Shown in pieces: positions 6,484-13,365 of a stretch of DNA of 25,138 bases. Within the stretch, counting starts at the first letter, position 1. Every line of letters begins with the position of its first letter. Source of the DNA: Ramlibacter tataouinensis (GTDB lineage Bacteria > Pseudomonadota > Gammaproteobacteria > Burkholderiales > Burkholderiaceae_C); assembly GCA_002427815.1 (NCBI GenBank), contig DIZF01000072.1:7749-32886 (forward strand), written 5' to 3'. The notes beneath the pieces were generated by a model. That model ran no database searches. It was not told where the DNA came from and saw nothing but the letters and a program-made list of their open reading frames with translations. A program made the translations under genes and the position numbers.

Positions 6484-7386
6484 TTATTTCAATCGGGTGA
6501 TCAGGCTGGACGTGTCCCAGCGCTTGCCGCCATGCGCCTGCACATCGGCATAGAACTGATCGACCAGGGCCGTCACGGGCAGTCGCGCACCGTTGCGCTT
6601 GGCCTCTTCGAGCACCAGCCCCAGGTCCTTGCGCATCCAGTCCACCGCGAAACCGTAATCGAACCTGCCCTCGATCATGGTCTTGCCGCGGTTGTCCATC
6701 TGCCAGCTCTGCGCGGCGCCCTTGCCGATGACCTCCAGCACCTGCAGCATGTCCAGGCCGGCCTTCTCGCCGAAAGCGATCGCCTCGGAAAGGCCCTGGA
6801 CCATGCCGGCAATCGCGGTCTGGTTGACCATCTTGGCCAGCTGGCCGGAGCCGGCTGCGCCCAGCAGGGCGACGGCGCGGCCATAGGCCATCGCGACCGG
6901 CTTGGCCGTTTCGAACGCGGACGGCTCGCCGCCGCACATCACGGTGAGCATGCCGCTCTGCGCTCCGCCCTGGCCCCCGGAAACGGGGGCGTCGACGAAA
7001 TGCAGCCCGAGTTTCCTTGCCTGCGCAAAAAGTTCACGGGCGATATTCGCGGATGCCGTCGTGTGATCGACGAATACGGCGCCGGGATTCATGCCGGCGA
7101 AGGCGCCGTCCGGGCCGAGCACGACCGAGCGCAGGTCCTCGTCGTTGCCCACGCAGCAGAACACCAGATCGCGCCCGGCCGCCGCTTCACGCGGTGTCGC
7201 GGCCGTGGTGCCCTTGAACTCCTGGGTCCAGGCCTGGGCCTTGGCAGCGCTGCGGTTGTAGACCCGGACATCGTGTCCGGCCAGCGCCAGGTGCCCGGCC
7301 ATGGGAAAGCCCATGACGCCCAGCCCCAGGAAGGCGACCTTGCGGCTGGTCGTGGATTCGTAAGTCTTCGGATTGGTGCTGGGCAT
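6484..7386 (-). CDS. NAD(P)-dependent beta-hydroxyacid dehydrogenase (3-hydroxyisobutyrate dehydrogenase family)
   Basis: This 300-residue protein belongs to the family of 3-hydroxyisobutyrate dehydrogenase, tartronate-semialdehyde reductase and glyoxylate/succinic-semialdehyde reductase. It has the Rossmann motif GLGVMGFPMA (21-30), substrate-binding DAPVSGGQGGA (132-142), catalytic lysine K185 in GQLAKMVNQ, and the C-terminal helical dimer domain. The serine/glycine substrate loop does not by itself fix the substrate, so I give no symbol. Valine degradation or glyoxylate-semialdehyde reduction are both possible. I chose the ATG at 7386 because the Rossmann fold then starts at about residue 15, as in the family; an upstream reading to 7455 adds 23 residues with no family resemblance. 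It is a single gene ending at the shared terminator. TAGAAT (plus 7416-7421, read on minus) is a possible -10. Confidence 0.9.
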   Translation of the reverse strand: MPSTNPKTYESTTSRKVAFLGLGVMGFPMAGHLALAGHDVRVYNRSAAKAQAWTQEFKGTTAATPREAAAGRDLVFCCVGNDEDLRSVVLGPDGAFAGMNPGAVFVDHTTASANIARELFAQARKLGLHFVDAPVSGGQGGAQSGMLTVMCGGEPSAFETAKPVAMAYGRAVALLGAAGSGQLAKMVNQTAIAGMVQGLSEAIAFGEKAGLDMLQVLEVIGKGAAQSWQMDNRGKTMIEGRFDYGFAVDWMRKDLGLVLEEAKRNGARLPVTALVDQFYADVQAHGGKRWDTSSLITRLK

Positions 7387-7490
7387 TCCTGTCGTCCTCG
7401 GTGAATGGAAGGCCGATTCTAGTAGGGGCTCCCGCAGGCACCCCCGCAGGGGCACCGGTCGATCGGAGCAACGCGCAGAGCGACCGCACC

Positions 7491-7525
7491 ATGAGAAAGG
7501 CCGGGGTCCCCCCGGCCCTTCTCAT
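7491..7525 (-). terminator. Second hairpin downstream of pilU
   Basis: Arms 7491-7506 and 7510-7525 form a 16-bp stem with one A-C mismatch and a 3-nt loop (ATGAGAAAGGCCGGGG against its complement). There is no clear U-tract after it on the minus strand. It is likely a back-up terminator or a 3'-end stabiliser. Confidence 0.55.
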
Positions 7526-7535
7526 CCAATCAGAC

Positions 7536-7566
7536 CACTTCAAAAACGCGCGGCGTTCTTGAAGTG
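7536..7566 (-). terminator. First hairpin, directly after the pilU stop
   Basis: Arms CACTTCAAAAACGC (7536-7549) and 7553-7566 form a 14-bp stem with one mismatch and a 3-nt loop, beginning one base after the pilU TAG. It probably terminates or protects the pilT-pilU message. Confidence 0.6.
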
Positions 7567-7567
7567 A

Positions 7568-8704
7568 CTAAACAATTGCCAGGTGCTCGGTGCCGGCCGA
7601 CAGGTCCGAGGCCTTGGCCCGCTGGCTGTTGAGCTTGATGTGCAGGCGCAGGTCGTTGAGCGAGTCGGCGTTGCGCAGCGCGTCCTCGTACGTGATGATG
7701 CTGGTCTCGTACATGTCGTAGAGCGACTGGTCGAAGGTCTGCATGCCCAGGTTGCGGCTCTTCTTCATGATTTCCTTGATCTCCGAGACCTCGCCCTTGA
7801 AGATCAGGTCGGAGACCAGCGGCGTGTTGAGCATGATCTCCACCGCGGCCGCCCGGCCCTTGCCGTCCTGCTTGGGCACCAGGCGCTGCGAGATGAAGGC
7901 CTTGAGGTTGAGCGAAAGGTCCATCAGCAGCTGGGCCCGGCGCTCCTCGGGAAAGAAGTTGATGACGCGGTCCAGGGCCTGGTTGGCGCTGTTGGCGTGC
8001 AGCGTGGCCATGCACAGGTGGCCCGTTTCGGCGAAGGCGATGGCATGCTCCATGGTCTCGCGGTCGCGGATTTCCCCCATCAGGATGACGTCGGGCGCCT
8101 GGCGCAGCGTGTTCTTCAGCGCCGCCTCCCAGCTGTCGGTGTCCAGCCCCACCTCGCGCTGGGTGACCACGCAGTTCTTGTGCGGGTGCACGAACTCCAC
8201 CGGATCCTCGATGGTGATGATGTGGCCCTGCGAGTTCTCGTTGCGCCAGTCGACCATCGCCGCGAGACTGGTGGACTTGCCCGAGCCGGTGGCCCCCACC
8301 AGGATGCACAGGCCGCGCTTGGACATCACCACGTCCTTGAGCACCGTGGGCAGCCCCAGGCCGTCGATGGTGGGCAGCACCTGCGGAATCACCCGCAGCA
8401 CCATCCCCACCTTGCCCTGCTGCACGAACGCATTGACGCGGAAGCGCCCGATCGCCGGCGGCGAAATCGCGAAGTTGCACTCCTTGGTGCGCTCGAACTC
8501 CGCCGCCTGCTTGTCGTTCATGATCGAGCGCGTCAGCGCCAGCGTATGGGCGGCGTTGAGCGGCTGCGGCGACACCTTGGTGATCTTGCCGTCGACCTTG
8601 ATCGCAGGCGGGAAATCGCCGGTGATGAACAGGTCGCTGCCGTTGCGGCTGACCATCAGCTTGAGCAGGTCGTTGATGAATTTCGTGGCCTGGTCGCGTT
8701 CCAT
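7568..8704 (-). CDS. pilU: Type IV pilus retraction ATPase PilU (PilT paralogue)
   Basis: PilU is a cytoplasmic hexameric ATPase that works with PilT to depolymerise type IV pili for twitching. The 378-residue protein has Walker A GATGSGKS (137-144), the Asp-box IITIEDPVEFVH, Walker B with ILMGEIRDRETM, and the His-box ETGHLCMATLHANSANQALDRVINFFP, whose wording is typical of PilU rather than PilT. The N-terminal PAS-like domain covers about 1-110. The ATG at 8704 has AAGAAGGA upstream. It lies 54 bp downstream of pilT on the same strand, the usual pilT-pilU operon in beta- and gammaproteobacteria. Other pil genes are not in the window. Two hairpins follow the stop. Confidence 0.96.
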   Translation of the reverse strand: MERDQATKFINDLLKLMVSRNGSDLFITGDFPPAIKVDGKITKVSPQPLNAAHTLALTRSIMNDKQAAEFERTKECNFAISPPAIGRFRVNAFVQQGKVGMVLRVIPQVLPTIDGLGLPTVLKDVVMSKRGLCILVGATGSGKSTSLAAMVDWRNENSQGHIITIEDPVEFVHPHKNCVVTQREVGLDTDSWEAALKNTLRQAPDVILMGEIRDRETMEHAIAFAETGHLCMATLHANSANQALDRVINFFPEERRAQLLMDLSLNLKAFISQRLVPKQDGKGRAAAVEIMLNTPLVSDLIFKGEVSEIKEIMKKSRNLGMQTFDQSLYDMYETSIITYEDALRNADSLNDLRLHIKLNSQRAKASDLSAGTEHLAIV

Positions 8705-8758
8705 GGCGGTCCTTCTTGCGTTGGGGTTCCGGTGACGGATGCGCTGGGCGGCGCCGCC

Positions 8759-9802
8759 TCAACCGGGGAAATTTTCCGGGATTTTGGCTTTGCCGCGGGC
8801 CTCCGCCGGGCTGATCAAGTTGCGCTTGACCAGGTCCGAGAGGTTCTGGTCGAGCGTCTGCATGCCGTGGGCGTTGCCGGTCTGGATGGCCGAGTACATC
8901 TGGGCGATCTTGGCCTCACGGATCAGGTTGCGGATGGCCGAAGTGCCGATCATGATCTCGTGCGCGGCCACCCGGCCGGCGCCGTCCTTGGTCTTGCACA
9001 GCGTCTGCGAGATCACGGCCTGCAGCGACTCCGACAGCATGGCGCGGATCATCTCCTTTTCCTCGGCCGGAAACACGTCGATGATGCGGTCCACCGTCTT
9101 AGCCGCGCTGGACGTGTGCAAGGTGCCGAACACCAGGTGGCCGGTTTCCGCGGCGGTCATCGCCAGCCGGATCGTCTCCAGGTCGCGCATTTCGCCGACC
9201 AGGATGCAGTCAGGGTCTTCCCGCAGCGCGGACCTCAGGGCGGCGGCGAACGACAGCGTCATGTTGCCCACCTCGCGCTGGTTGATCAGGCATTTCTTCG
9301 AGTCGTGCACGAACTCGATCGGATCCTCCACCGTCAGGATGTGGCCGTACTCGGTCTCGTTCAGGTAATTCACCATGGCCGCCAGCGTGGTGGACTTGCC
9401 CGAGCCGGTCGGCCCGGTCACCAGCACCATGCCGCGCGGCTTGAGCGCCAGTTCGCCGAAGATCTTGGGCGCGTTGAGCTGCTCCAGCGTCAGGATCTTG
9501 GACGGAATGGTCCGGAACACGGCGCCCGCGCCGCGGTACTGGTTGAAGGCGTTGACGCGAAAGCGCGCCAGCCCGTCGATTTCGAACGAAAAGTCGACTT
9601 CCAGGAATTCCTCGTAGGTCTTGCGCTGGGTGTCGTTCATGATGTCGTACACCATGGCGTGCACCTGCTTGTGGTCCAGCGCTTCGATATTGATCCGCCG
9701 CACGTCGCCGTGGACGCGGATCATCGGGGGCAGGCCGGCGGACAGGTGCAGGTCGGATGCCTTGTTCTTGACGCTGAATGCCAGCAGCTGGGTAATATCC
9801 AC
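8759..9802 (-). CDS. pilT: Type IV pilus twitching motility ATPase PilT
   Basis: PilT is the main pilus-retraction motor. The 347-residue product matches the family length and has Walker A GPTGSGKS (130-137, with K136 as in Pseudomonas PilT), the Asp-box HILTVEDPIEFVH, Walker B CILVGEMRDLETI, the His-box ETGHLVFGTLHTSSAAKTVDRIIDVFP, and the diagnostic C-terminal AIRNLIRE motif needed for retraction. The start MDITQLLAFSVKNKASDLHLS is the family norm. It is divergent from the YggS gene across 45 bp, where both promoters must sit. pilU follows in the same operon. Nothing is truncated or missing. Confidence 0.98.
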   Translation of the reverse strand: MDITQLLAFSVKNKASDLHLSAGLPPMIRVHGDVRRINIEALDHKQVHAMVYDIMNDTQRKTYEEFLEVDFSFEIDGLARFRVNAFNQYRGAGAVFRTIPSKILTLEQLNAPKIFGELALKPRGMVLVTGPTGSGKSTTLAAMVNYLNETEYGHILTVEDPIEFVHDSKKCLINQREVGNMTLSFAAALRSALREDPDCILVGEMRDLETIRLAMTAAETGHLVFGTLHTSSAAKTVDRIIDVFPAEEKEMIRAMLSESLQAVISQTLCKTKDGAGRVAAHEIMIGTSAIRNLIREAKIAQMYSAIQTGNAHGMQTLDQNLSDLVKRNLISPAEARGKAKIPENFPG

Positions 9803-9847
9803 GAGTCCCCTCTCTTGAATGGAAAGCGTTCAGGTTCCCGGTTGATT

Positions 9848-10558
9848 ATGACCACGATTCGCACCAACCTCCAGCGCGTTCACGAGCGCATGGCCGCAGC
9901 CTGTGCGGCGGCACAACGCGATGTGAACGATGTCCGCCTGCTGGCGGTGTCGAAAACCTTCGGCCCGGAAGCGGTGCGCGAGGCCTTTTCGGCCGGCCAG
10001 AGCGCTTTTGGCGAGAACTACATCCAGGAAGCGGTGGAGAAGATCGCGCTGCTCGCCGAGCTGCCGCTGCAATGGCATTGCATCGGCCCGATCCAGAGCA
10101 ACAAGACGCGGCTGGTGGCGGCCCACTTCGACTGGGCGCACACGGTCGACCGCCTCAAGGTGGCCCAGCGCCTGTCCGAGCAGCGGCCCGAAGGGATGGC
10201 GCCGCTGCAGGTGTGCATCCAGGTCAACATCGACGGCGGCCCGACCAAGGCCGGCGTGCCCCCGCGCGAGGTATTGCCATTGGCGCGGGAAGTGGCGCGC
10301 CTGCCACGCCTGGTCCTGCGCGGATTGATGACGATCCCGGAGCCCGTTGCCGACTTCGAAGGCCAGAAGGCCGTGCACCTGCGCGCCAAAGCCTTGTTCG
10401 ACAGCCTGCGCGACGCCGGGCTGGCGCTGGACACCTTGTCGATGGGCATGACCGCCGATCTGGAGGCCGCGATCGCGGCGGGCAGCACCATGGTGAGGGT
10501 GGGGACGGCCATTTTCGGCGGCCGTGCCGTCGTTGCAAAAGTCACGGCCCCGGGGTGA
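9848..10558 (+). CDS. yggS: YggS family pyridoxal phosphate homeostasis protein (PLPBP)
   Basis: This 236-residue protein has the alanine-racemase-like barrel of the PLPBP family. It binds pyridoxal 5'-phosphate and buffers its supply, with no firmly known enzymatic reaction. The PLP lysine is K36 in LLAVSKTFG, the same number as in E. coli YggS. Other motifs are GENYIQEA (55-62), HCIGPIQSNK (77-86) and the phosphate-binding SMGMTADLEAAIAAGSTMVRVGTAIFG near the C-terminus. The ATG at 9848 is preceded by a poor ribosome-binding site but fits the family start; much longer upstream reading frames simply run antisense through pilT and pilU. The divergent pilT-yggS arrangement is common in Betaproteobacteria. 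Confidence 0.96.
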   Translation: MTTIRTNLQRVHERMAAACAAAQRDVNDVRLLAVSKTFGPEAVREAFSAGQSAFGENYIQEAVEKIALLAELPLQWHCIGPIQSNKTRLVAAHFDWAHTVDRLKVAQRLSEQRPEGMAPLQVCIQVNIDGGPTKAGVPPREVLPLAREVARLPRLVLRGLMTIPEPVADFEGQKAVHLRAKALFDSLRDAGLALDTLSMGMTADLEAAIAAGSTMVRVGTAIFGGRAVVAKVTAPG

Positions 10559-10570
10559 TCCGGCAACAGC

Positions 10571-11128
10571 TTACTTCTTGGGCGGCGTGATCGGCTTGAT
10601 GTTGCCGCAATCGGCACCCAGCCACTTGCCGCTGCCTTCCATGTCCACCTTCTGCGGCTTGCCGCTCGCCATGCTGGTCATCACCATCTTCGTGGTGTAG
10701 GCCTCGGGGCTCACGAAGGTGATCTGGCCCTCGCCACTGGAGGGCGGCTTGCTGCAGCTGAACGCCATCTTCATGGTGTTGCCGCTGCGGGACTGCTGGG
10801 TGGTCTTGCAGTCACCCTGCTGCGCCGGCACCTCGTTCCTCTCGGCCATCTCCCTGGTCATGCAGATCTTCACGCTCATGCCGCCGCCAGGCCCCGCCGA
10901 GCCCATCTTGACGCCGCTCCTGGCCATCATTTCCTCGACCTTCTTGCGCTGCTCGGGCGGCATGCTCGCCAACTGCTGGTTCATCTGCGCCATCCGGTCC
11001 TGGCCCTTGGGGTCGCCGCTCGTCTGCACCTTGTGGCTGATCTCCCACAAGCCGGGCTTGAGGCTCTGGGCTGAGGCGGCCGATGCGGCGACCACCAGCG
11101 CCGCCACCAGAACATGCTTGGATTTCAT
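10571..11128 (-). CDS. DUF3617 family exported protein
   Basis: This 185-residue protein begins with a classical Sec signal peptide (MKSKHVLVAALVVAASAASA, cleavage after about residue 20). The mature start, QSLKPGLWEISHKVQ, has the PGLWE motif of DUF3617, a periplasmic family of unknown function common in Proteobacteria. The middle (about 45-75) is rich in Met, Gln and charged residues (MAQMNQQLASMPPEQRKKVEEMMARSG in part) and probably forms an amphipathic helix. Four cysteines in the mature part (CMTR, DCKTT, SCSK, DCGN contexts) could form two disulfides. I chose the ATG at 11128 for its GGAGG and signal peptide; the reading frame from 11155 adds nine residues. It lies 67 bp after glpK on the same strand; a functional link to glycerol use is not shown. 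Confidence 0.82.
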   Translation of the reverse strand: MKSKHVLVAALVVAASAASAQSLKPGLWEISHKVQTSGDPKGQDRMAQMNQQLASMPPEQRKKVEEMMARSGVKMGSAGPGGGMSVKICMTREMAERNEVPAQQGDCKTTQQSRSGNTMKMAFSCSKPPSSGEGQITFVSPEAYTTKMVMTSMASGKPQKVDMEGSGKWLGADCGNIKPITPPKK

Positions 11129-11195
11129 GGGTTCCTCCGCGACAAAGAAAGTCATTCTCCATGCGCGCGCCGGACGTGGAAACCCGCGCTTTCCC

Positions 11196-12752
11196 TCACG
11201 CCAGCGTGGCCTGCCGCACCGCGTGCTCCCAGCGCTCCATCAATTCGGCGGCCCGAGCGGCAGGCAGCGTGGGCAGGAAACGCCGCTGGGAGCGCCACAG
11301 GCCGGCCAGTTCTTCCGTGCTCCGGTACACGCCGCAGGCCAGCCCGGCCAGGTAAGCCGCGCCCAGCGCCGTGGTCTCGGTCACGGCCGGCCGCACCACC
11401 GGGATGCCCAGCAGGTCGGCCTGGAACTGCATCAACAGGTCGTTGACGCAGGCGCCGCCGTCGACCCGCAGTTCGCTCACCGGCGCCGCGCCCGCGGCCA
11501 CCGCGTCCCGGCTCATGGCCTGCAGCAACGCGGCGCTCTGGTAAGCGATGCTCTCCAGCGCGGCCCGGGCGATGTGTGCCACCGTGCTGCCGCGGGTGAG
11601 GCCGGTGATCATGCCGCGCGCGTCCGGCTTCCAGTAAGGCGCGCCCAGGCCGGTGAAGGCCGGCACCATCATCACGCCGCCGGCGTCCGGCACGCTTTCG
11701 GCCAGGGCCTGCACTTCGCCGCTGCCCTGGATCGCGCGCAGGCCGTCGCGCAGCCACTGCACCACCGCACCGCCCACGAAGACACTTCCTTCCAACGCAT
11801 ACGCGTTGGAAGGCAGCGGTGCTGCGGTCATGTGCCCGCCCCCACCCCAGCCCTCCCCCGCACGGGGGAGGGAGGTGGGCGGCTGGGCAGCGATCGTGGT
11901 CAACAGGTTGTTCCGGCTCTCGATCGCCTTGTGCCCCGTGTGCATCAGCATGAAGCAGCCCGTGCCGTAGGTGTTCTTGGCCATGCCCTCCGTGAAGCAG
12001 GCCTGGCCGAACAGCGCGCTTTGCTGGTCACCGGCGACGCCGCCGATGAGGATGGGCGCGCCCAGCAGCGCGGCATCGGTCTCGCCGTAGTGCGCGCTGG
12101 ACGGCAGCACCTTCGGCATCAGCGATTCGGGGATGTCCAGCAACCCCAGCAGCTCCGGGTCCCATGCATTGCGGTGCACGTCGAACAGCATGGTGCGCGA
12201 TGCGTTGGTCACGTCGGTCGCGTGCAGCGCGCCCCCTGTGAGTTGCCAGAGCAGCCAGCTGTCCACCGTGCCGAAGGCGAGTTCGCCGCGCAGCGCCTGC
12301 TCGCGCGCGCCCGCAACGTTATCCAGCAGCCAGCGGATCTTGGTGCCGGAAAAATAGGAGTCGATCACGAGCCCGGTGCGCGACTGGATCAGCGCGGCAT
12401 GACCCTGATTGCGCAGTTGCGCGCACATCGGCTCGCCGCGCCGGTCCTGCCAGACGATGGCGTGGTGCACCGGCTGCCCGGTCTTGCGGTTCCACAGCAC
12501 CGTGGTTTCGCGCTGGTTGGTGATGCCCAGCGCGCGGATGTCGCCGGCCTTCAGTCCGGCCCGCTCCAGCGCCTCGCGCGCCGTGGCGAGCTGCGTGCGC
12601 CAGATCGCCATAGGGTCGTGCTCGACCCAGCCGGGCTGCGGGTAGATCTGGGGCAGCTCCCGCTGGGCCAGCGCCACCACCTGCCCTTGCCGGTCGAACA
12701 CGATGCTGCGCGAGCTGGAAGTGCCCTGGTCGAGTGCGAGGAGGTAGGTCAT
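11196..12752 (-). CDS. glpK: Glycerol kinase with an in-frame repeat insertion
   Basis: GlpK phosphorylates glycerol with ATP to glycerol-3-phosphate. The 518-residue product has the FGGY kinase landmarks: LALDQGTSSSR (5-15), GITNQRETTVLW, AIVWQDRR, YFSGTKIRWLLDN, catalytic D242 in GDQQSALFGQ, NTYGTGCFML, GLGAPYWKPDARG and the C-terminal RVDGGACVNDLLMQFQADLLGIPVV. Between TTIA (285-288) and YALEG (318-322) there are about 20 more residues than in E. coli GlpK. They are encoded by a GC-rich palindromic repeat and read SLPRAGEGWGGGG in part. The frame stays open, so the enzyme is probably made. The loop is near the catalytic cleft, so activity or allostery may differ. A 7-bp inverted repeat straddles the start codon. 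It follows the Lrp gene by 37 bp, possibly in one transcript. Confidence 0.96.
   Translation of the reverse strand: MTYLLALDQGTSSSRSIVFDRQGQVVALAQRELPQIYPQPGWVEHDPMAIWRTQLATAREALERAGLKAGDIRALGITNQRETTVLWNRKTGQPVHHAIVWQDRRGEPMCAQLRNQGHAALIQSRTGLVIDSYFSGTKIRWLLDNVAGAREQALRGELAFGTVDSWLLWQLTGGALHATDVTNASRTMLFDVHRNAWDPELLGLLDIPESLMPKVLPSSAHYGETDAALLGAPILIGGVAGDQQSALFGQACFTEGMAKNTYGTGCFMLMHTGHKAIESRNNLLTTIAAQPPTSLPRAGEGWGGGGHMTAAPLPSNAYALEGSVFVGGAVVQWLRDGLRAIQGSGEVQALAESVPDAGGVMMVPAFTGLGAPYWKPDARGMITGLTRGSTVAHIARAALESIAYQSAALLQAMSRDAVAAGAAPVSELRVDGGACVNDLLMQFQADLLGIPVVRPAVTETTALGAAYLAGLACGVYRSTEELAGLWRSQRRFLPTLPAARAAELMERWEHAVRQATLA
11788..11813. repeat. Perfect 11-bp inverted repeat at the edge of the glpK insertion
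   Basis: CCTTCCAACGC (11788-11798), loop ATAC, GCGTTGGAAGG (11803-11813). The left arm encodes the conserved ALEG part of glpK and the right arm lies in the inserted sequence, so the insert ends in an inverted copy of the gene next to it. Confidence 0.8.
11803..11888. repeat. Palindromic repeat element inserted in frame in glpK
   Basis: The core is a perfect 10-bp hairpin, CCCTCCCCCG-CA-CGGGGGAGGG (11851-11872), flanked by imperfect complementary C-rich and G-rich arms (about 11833-11850 and 11873-11888). It resembles the short GC-rich intergenic palindromes scattered in many Burkholderiales and Xanthomonadales genomes, whose translation gives LPRAGEGWGGG-like peptides. The boundaries are approximate, set by comparison with GlpK as I know it. 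I see no second copy in this window. Confidence 0.65.
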
Positions 12753-12779
12753 TGCGGAAGCTCTGGATAAAGCCGCAAT
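12751..12779 (-). promoter_or_regulatory. Inverted repeat covering the glpK start codon
   Basis: ATTGCGG (12751-12757) and CCGCAAT (12773-12779) are perfect complements 15 bases apart. In the glpK message the 3' arm includes the start ATG, and no good ribosome-binding site is visible. It could be an mRNA hairpin that limits initiation, or an operator. It may also be chance. Confidence 0.35.
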
Positions 12780-12789
12780 GTAATGGGAA

Positions 12790-13269
12790 TCAAACGCCCA
12801 GTGCCAGCCGCGTGGTGCTCTTGACTTCCTCCATCACCGCGTAGGTCCGCGTTTCGCGCACCCCGGGCAGTTGCCACAGCACCGTGCCGGCGAAATGGCG
12901 GTAGGCCTGCATGTCGGCCATGCGCGTCTTGAGCAGGTAGTCGAAGCCGCCCGCGACCATATGGCACTCCATGATTTCGGGATGCACCTGTACCGCGGCC
13001 TTGAACGCCTCGAAGACGTTGGGCGTCGTGCGATCCAGCAGCACTTCGACGAACACCAGCATCCCGGCGCCGAGCTTGCCCGGCGCCAGCCGCGCCTCGT
13101 AGCCCAGGATGTAGCCGTCGCGCGTGAGGCGCTGCACCCGCGCCAGCACCGCGGTCGGCGACAGCGCGACCGCCTCCGCCAGCTTCAGATTCGACAAGCG
13201 GCCGTCCTGCTGCAGCACATTCAGGATCTTCAGGTCGATGCGATCGATTCCATCCGGAATTTGGCTCAT
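12790..13269 (-). CDS. Lrp/AsnC family transcriptional regulator, probably controlling putA
   Basis: This 159-residue regulator has the N-terminal winged helix-turn-helix of the Lrp/AsnC family (about 8-60: DRIDLKILNVLQQDGRLSN, then LAEAVALSPTAVLARVQRL) and a C-terminal RAM ligand-binding domain (about 70-150, with VFVEVLL and GFDYLLKTRMADM). Proteins of this family usually form octamers and bind phased sites. It is divergent from putA across 96 bp holding such sites, which matches the PutR/putA arrangement of Rhodobacter and Agrobacterium, where an Lrp-type protein activates proline catabolism. Control of putA here, with proline as effector, is inference from position. The start at 13269 gives the family N-terminus; the ribosome-binding site is weak. 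glpK follows on the same strand. Confidence 0.92.
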   Translation of the reverse strand: MSQIPDGIDRIDLKILNVLQQDGRLSNLKLAEAVALSPTAVLARVQRLTRDGYILGYEARLAPGKLGAGMLVFVEVLLDRTTPNVFEAFKAAVQVHPEIMECHMVAGGFDYLLKTRMADMQAYRHFAGTVLWQLPGVRETRTYAVMEEVKSTTRLALGV

Positions 13270-13280
13270 GAGTAGTGATT

Positions 13281-13317
13281 AATTCTGTGAAATTCAGCAA
13301 TTTAGCCTGAAATTCAC
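13281..13317. promoter_or_regulatory. Phased repeats in the lrp-putA gap, likely Lrp-type operator
   Basis: TGAAATTCA occurs twice (13288-13296 and 13308-13316), exactly 20 bp apart, and the whole 13287-13317 stretch runs GTGAA to TTCAC as an imperfect palindrome. AATTC also occurs at 13281, 13291 and 13311, so all copies fall on one face of the helix at multiples of 10 bp. This AT-rich block lies 12-48 bp upstream of the regulator's start and 49-85 bp upstream of putA, and could serve both promoters. Confidence 0.65.
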
Positions 13318-13365
13318 CAGAAAGCGAGCCACGATCACAGCATTGCTCACCTCTCAATCCACGCC

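Larger units (their letters stand above)
7387..7567. other. Intergenic region with two tandem hairpins after pilU
   Basis: These 181 bp lie between the pilU stop and the start of the downstream dehydrogenase. They hold the two hairpins listed separately and a possible -10 (TAGAAT on minus, plus 7416-7421). No gene is evident. Confidence 0.6.

Noticed and set aside
7583..9847. Long plus-strand open frame running antisense through pilU and pilT into yggS
   Set aside because: Only the part from 9848 matches a protein family; the rest is the complement of two certain genes.
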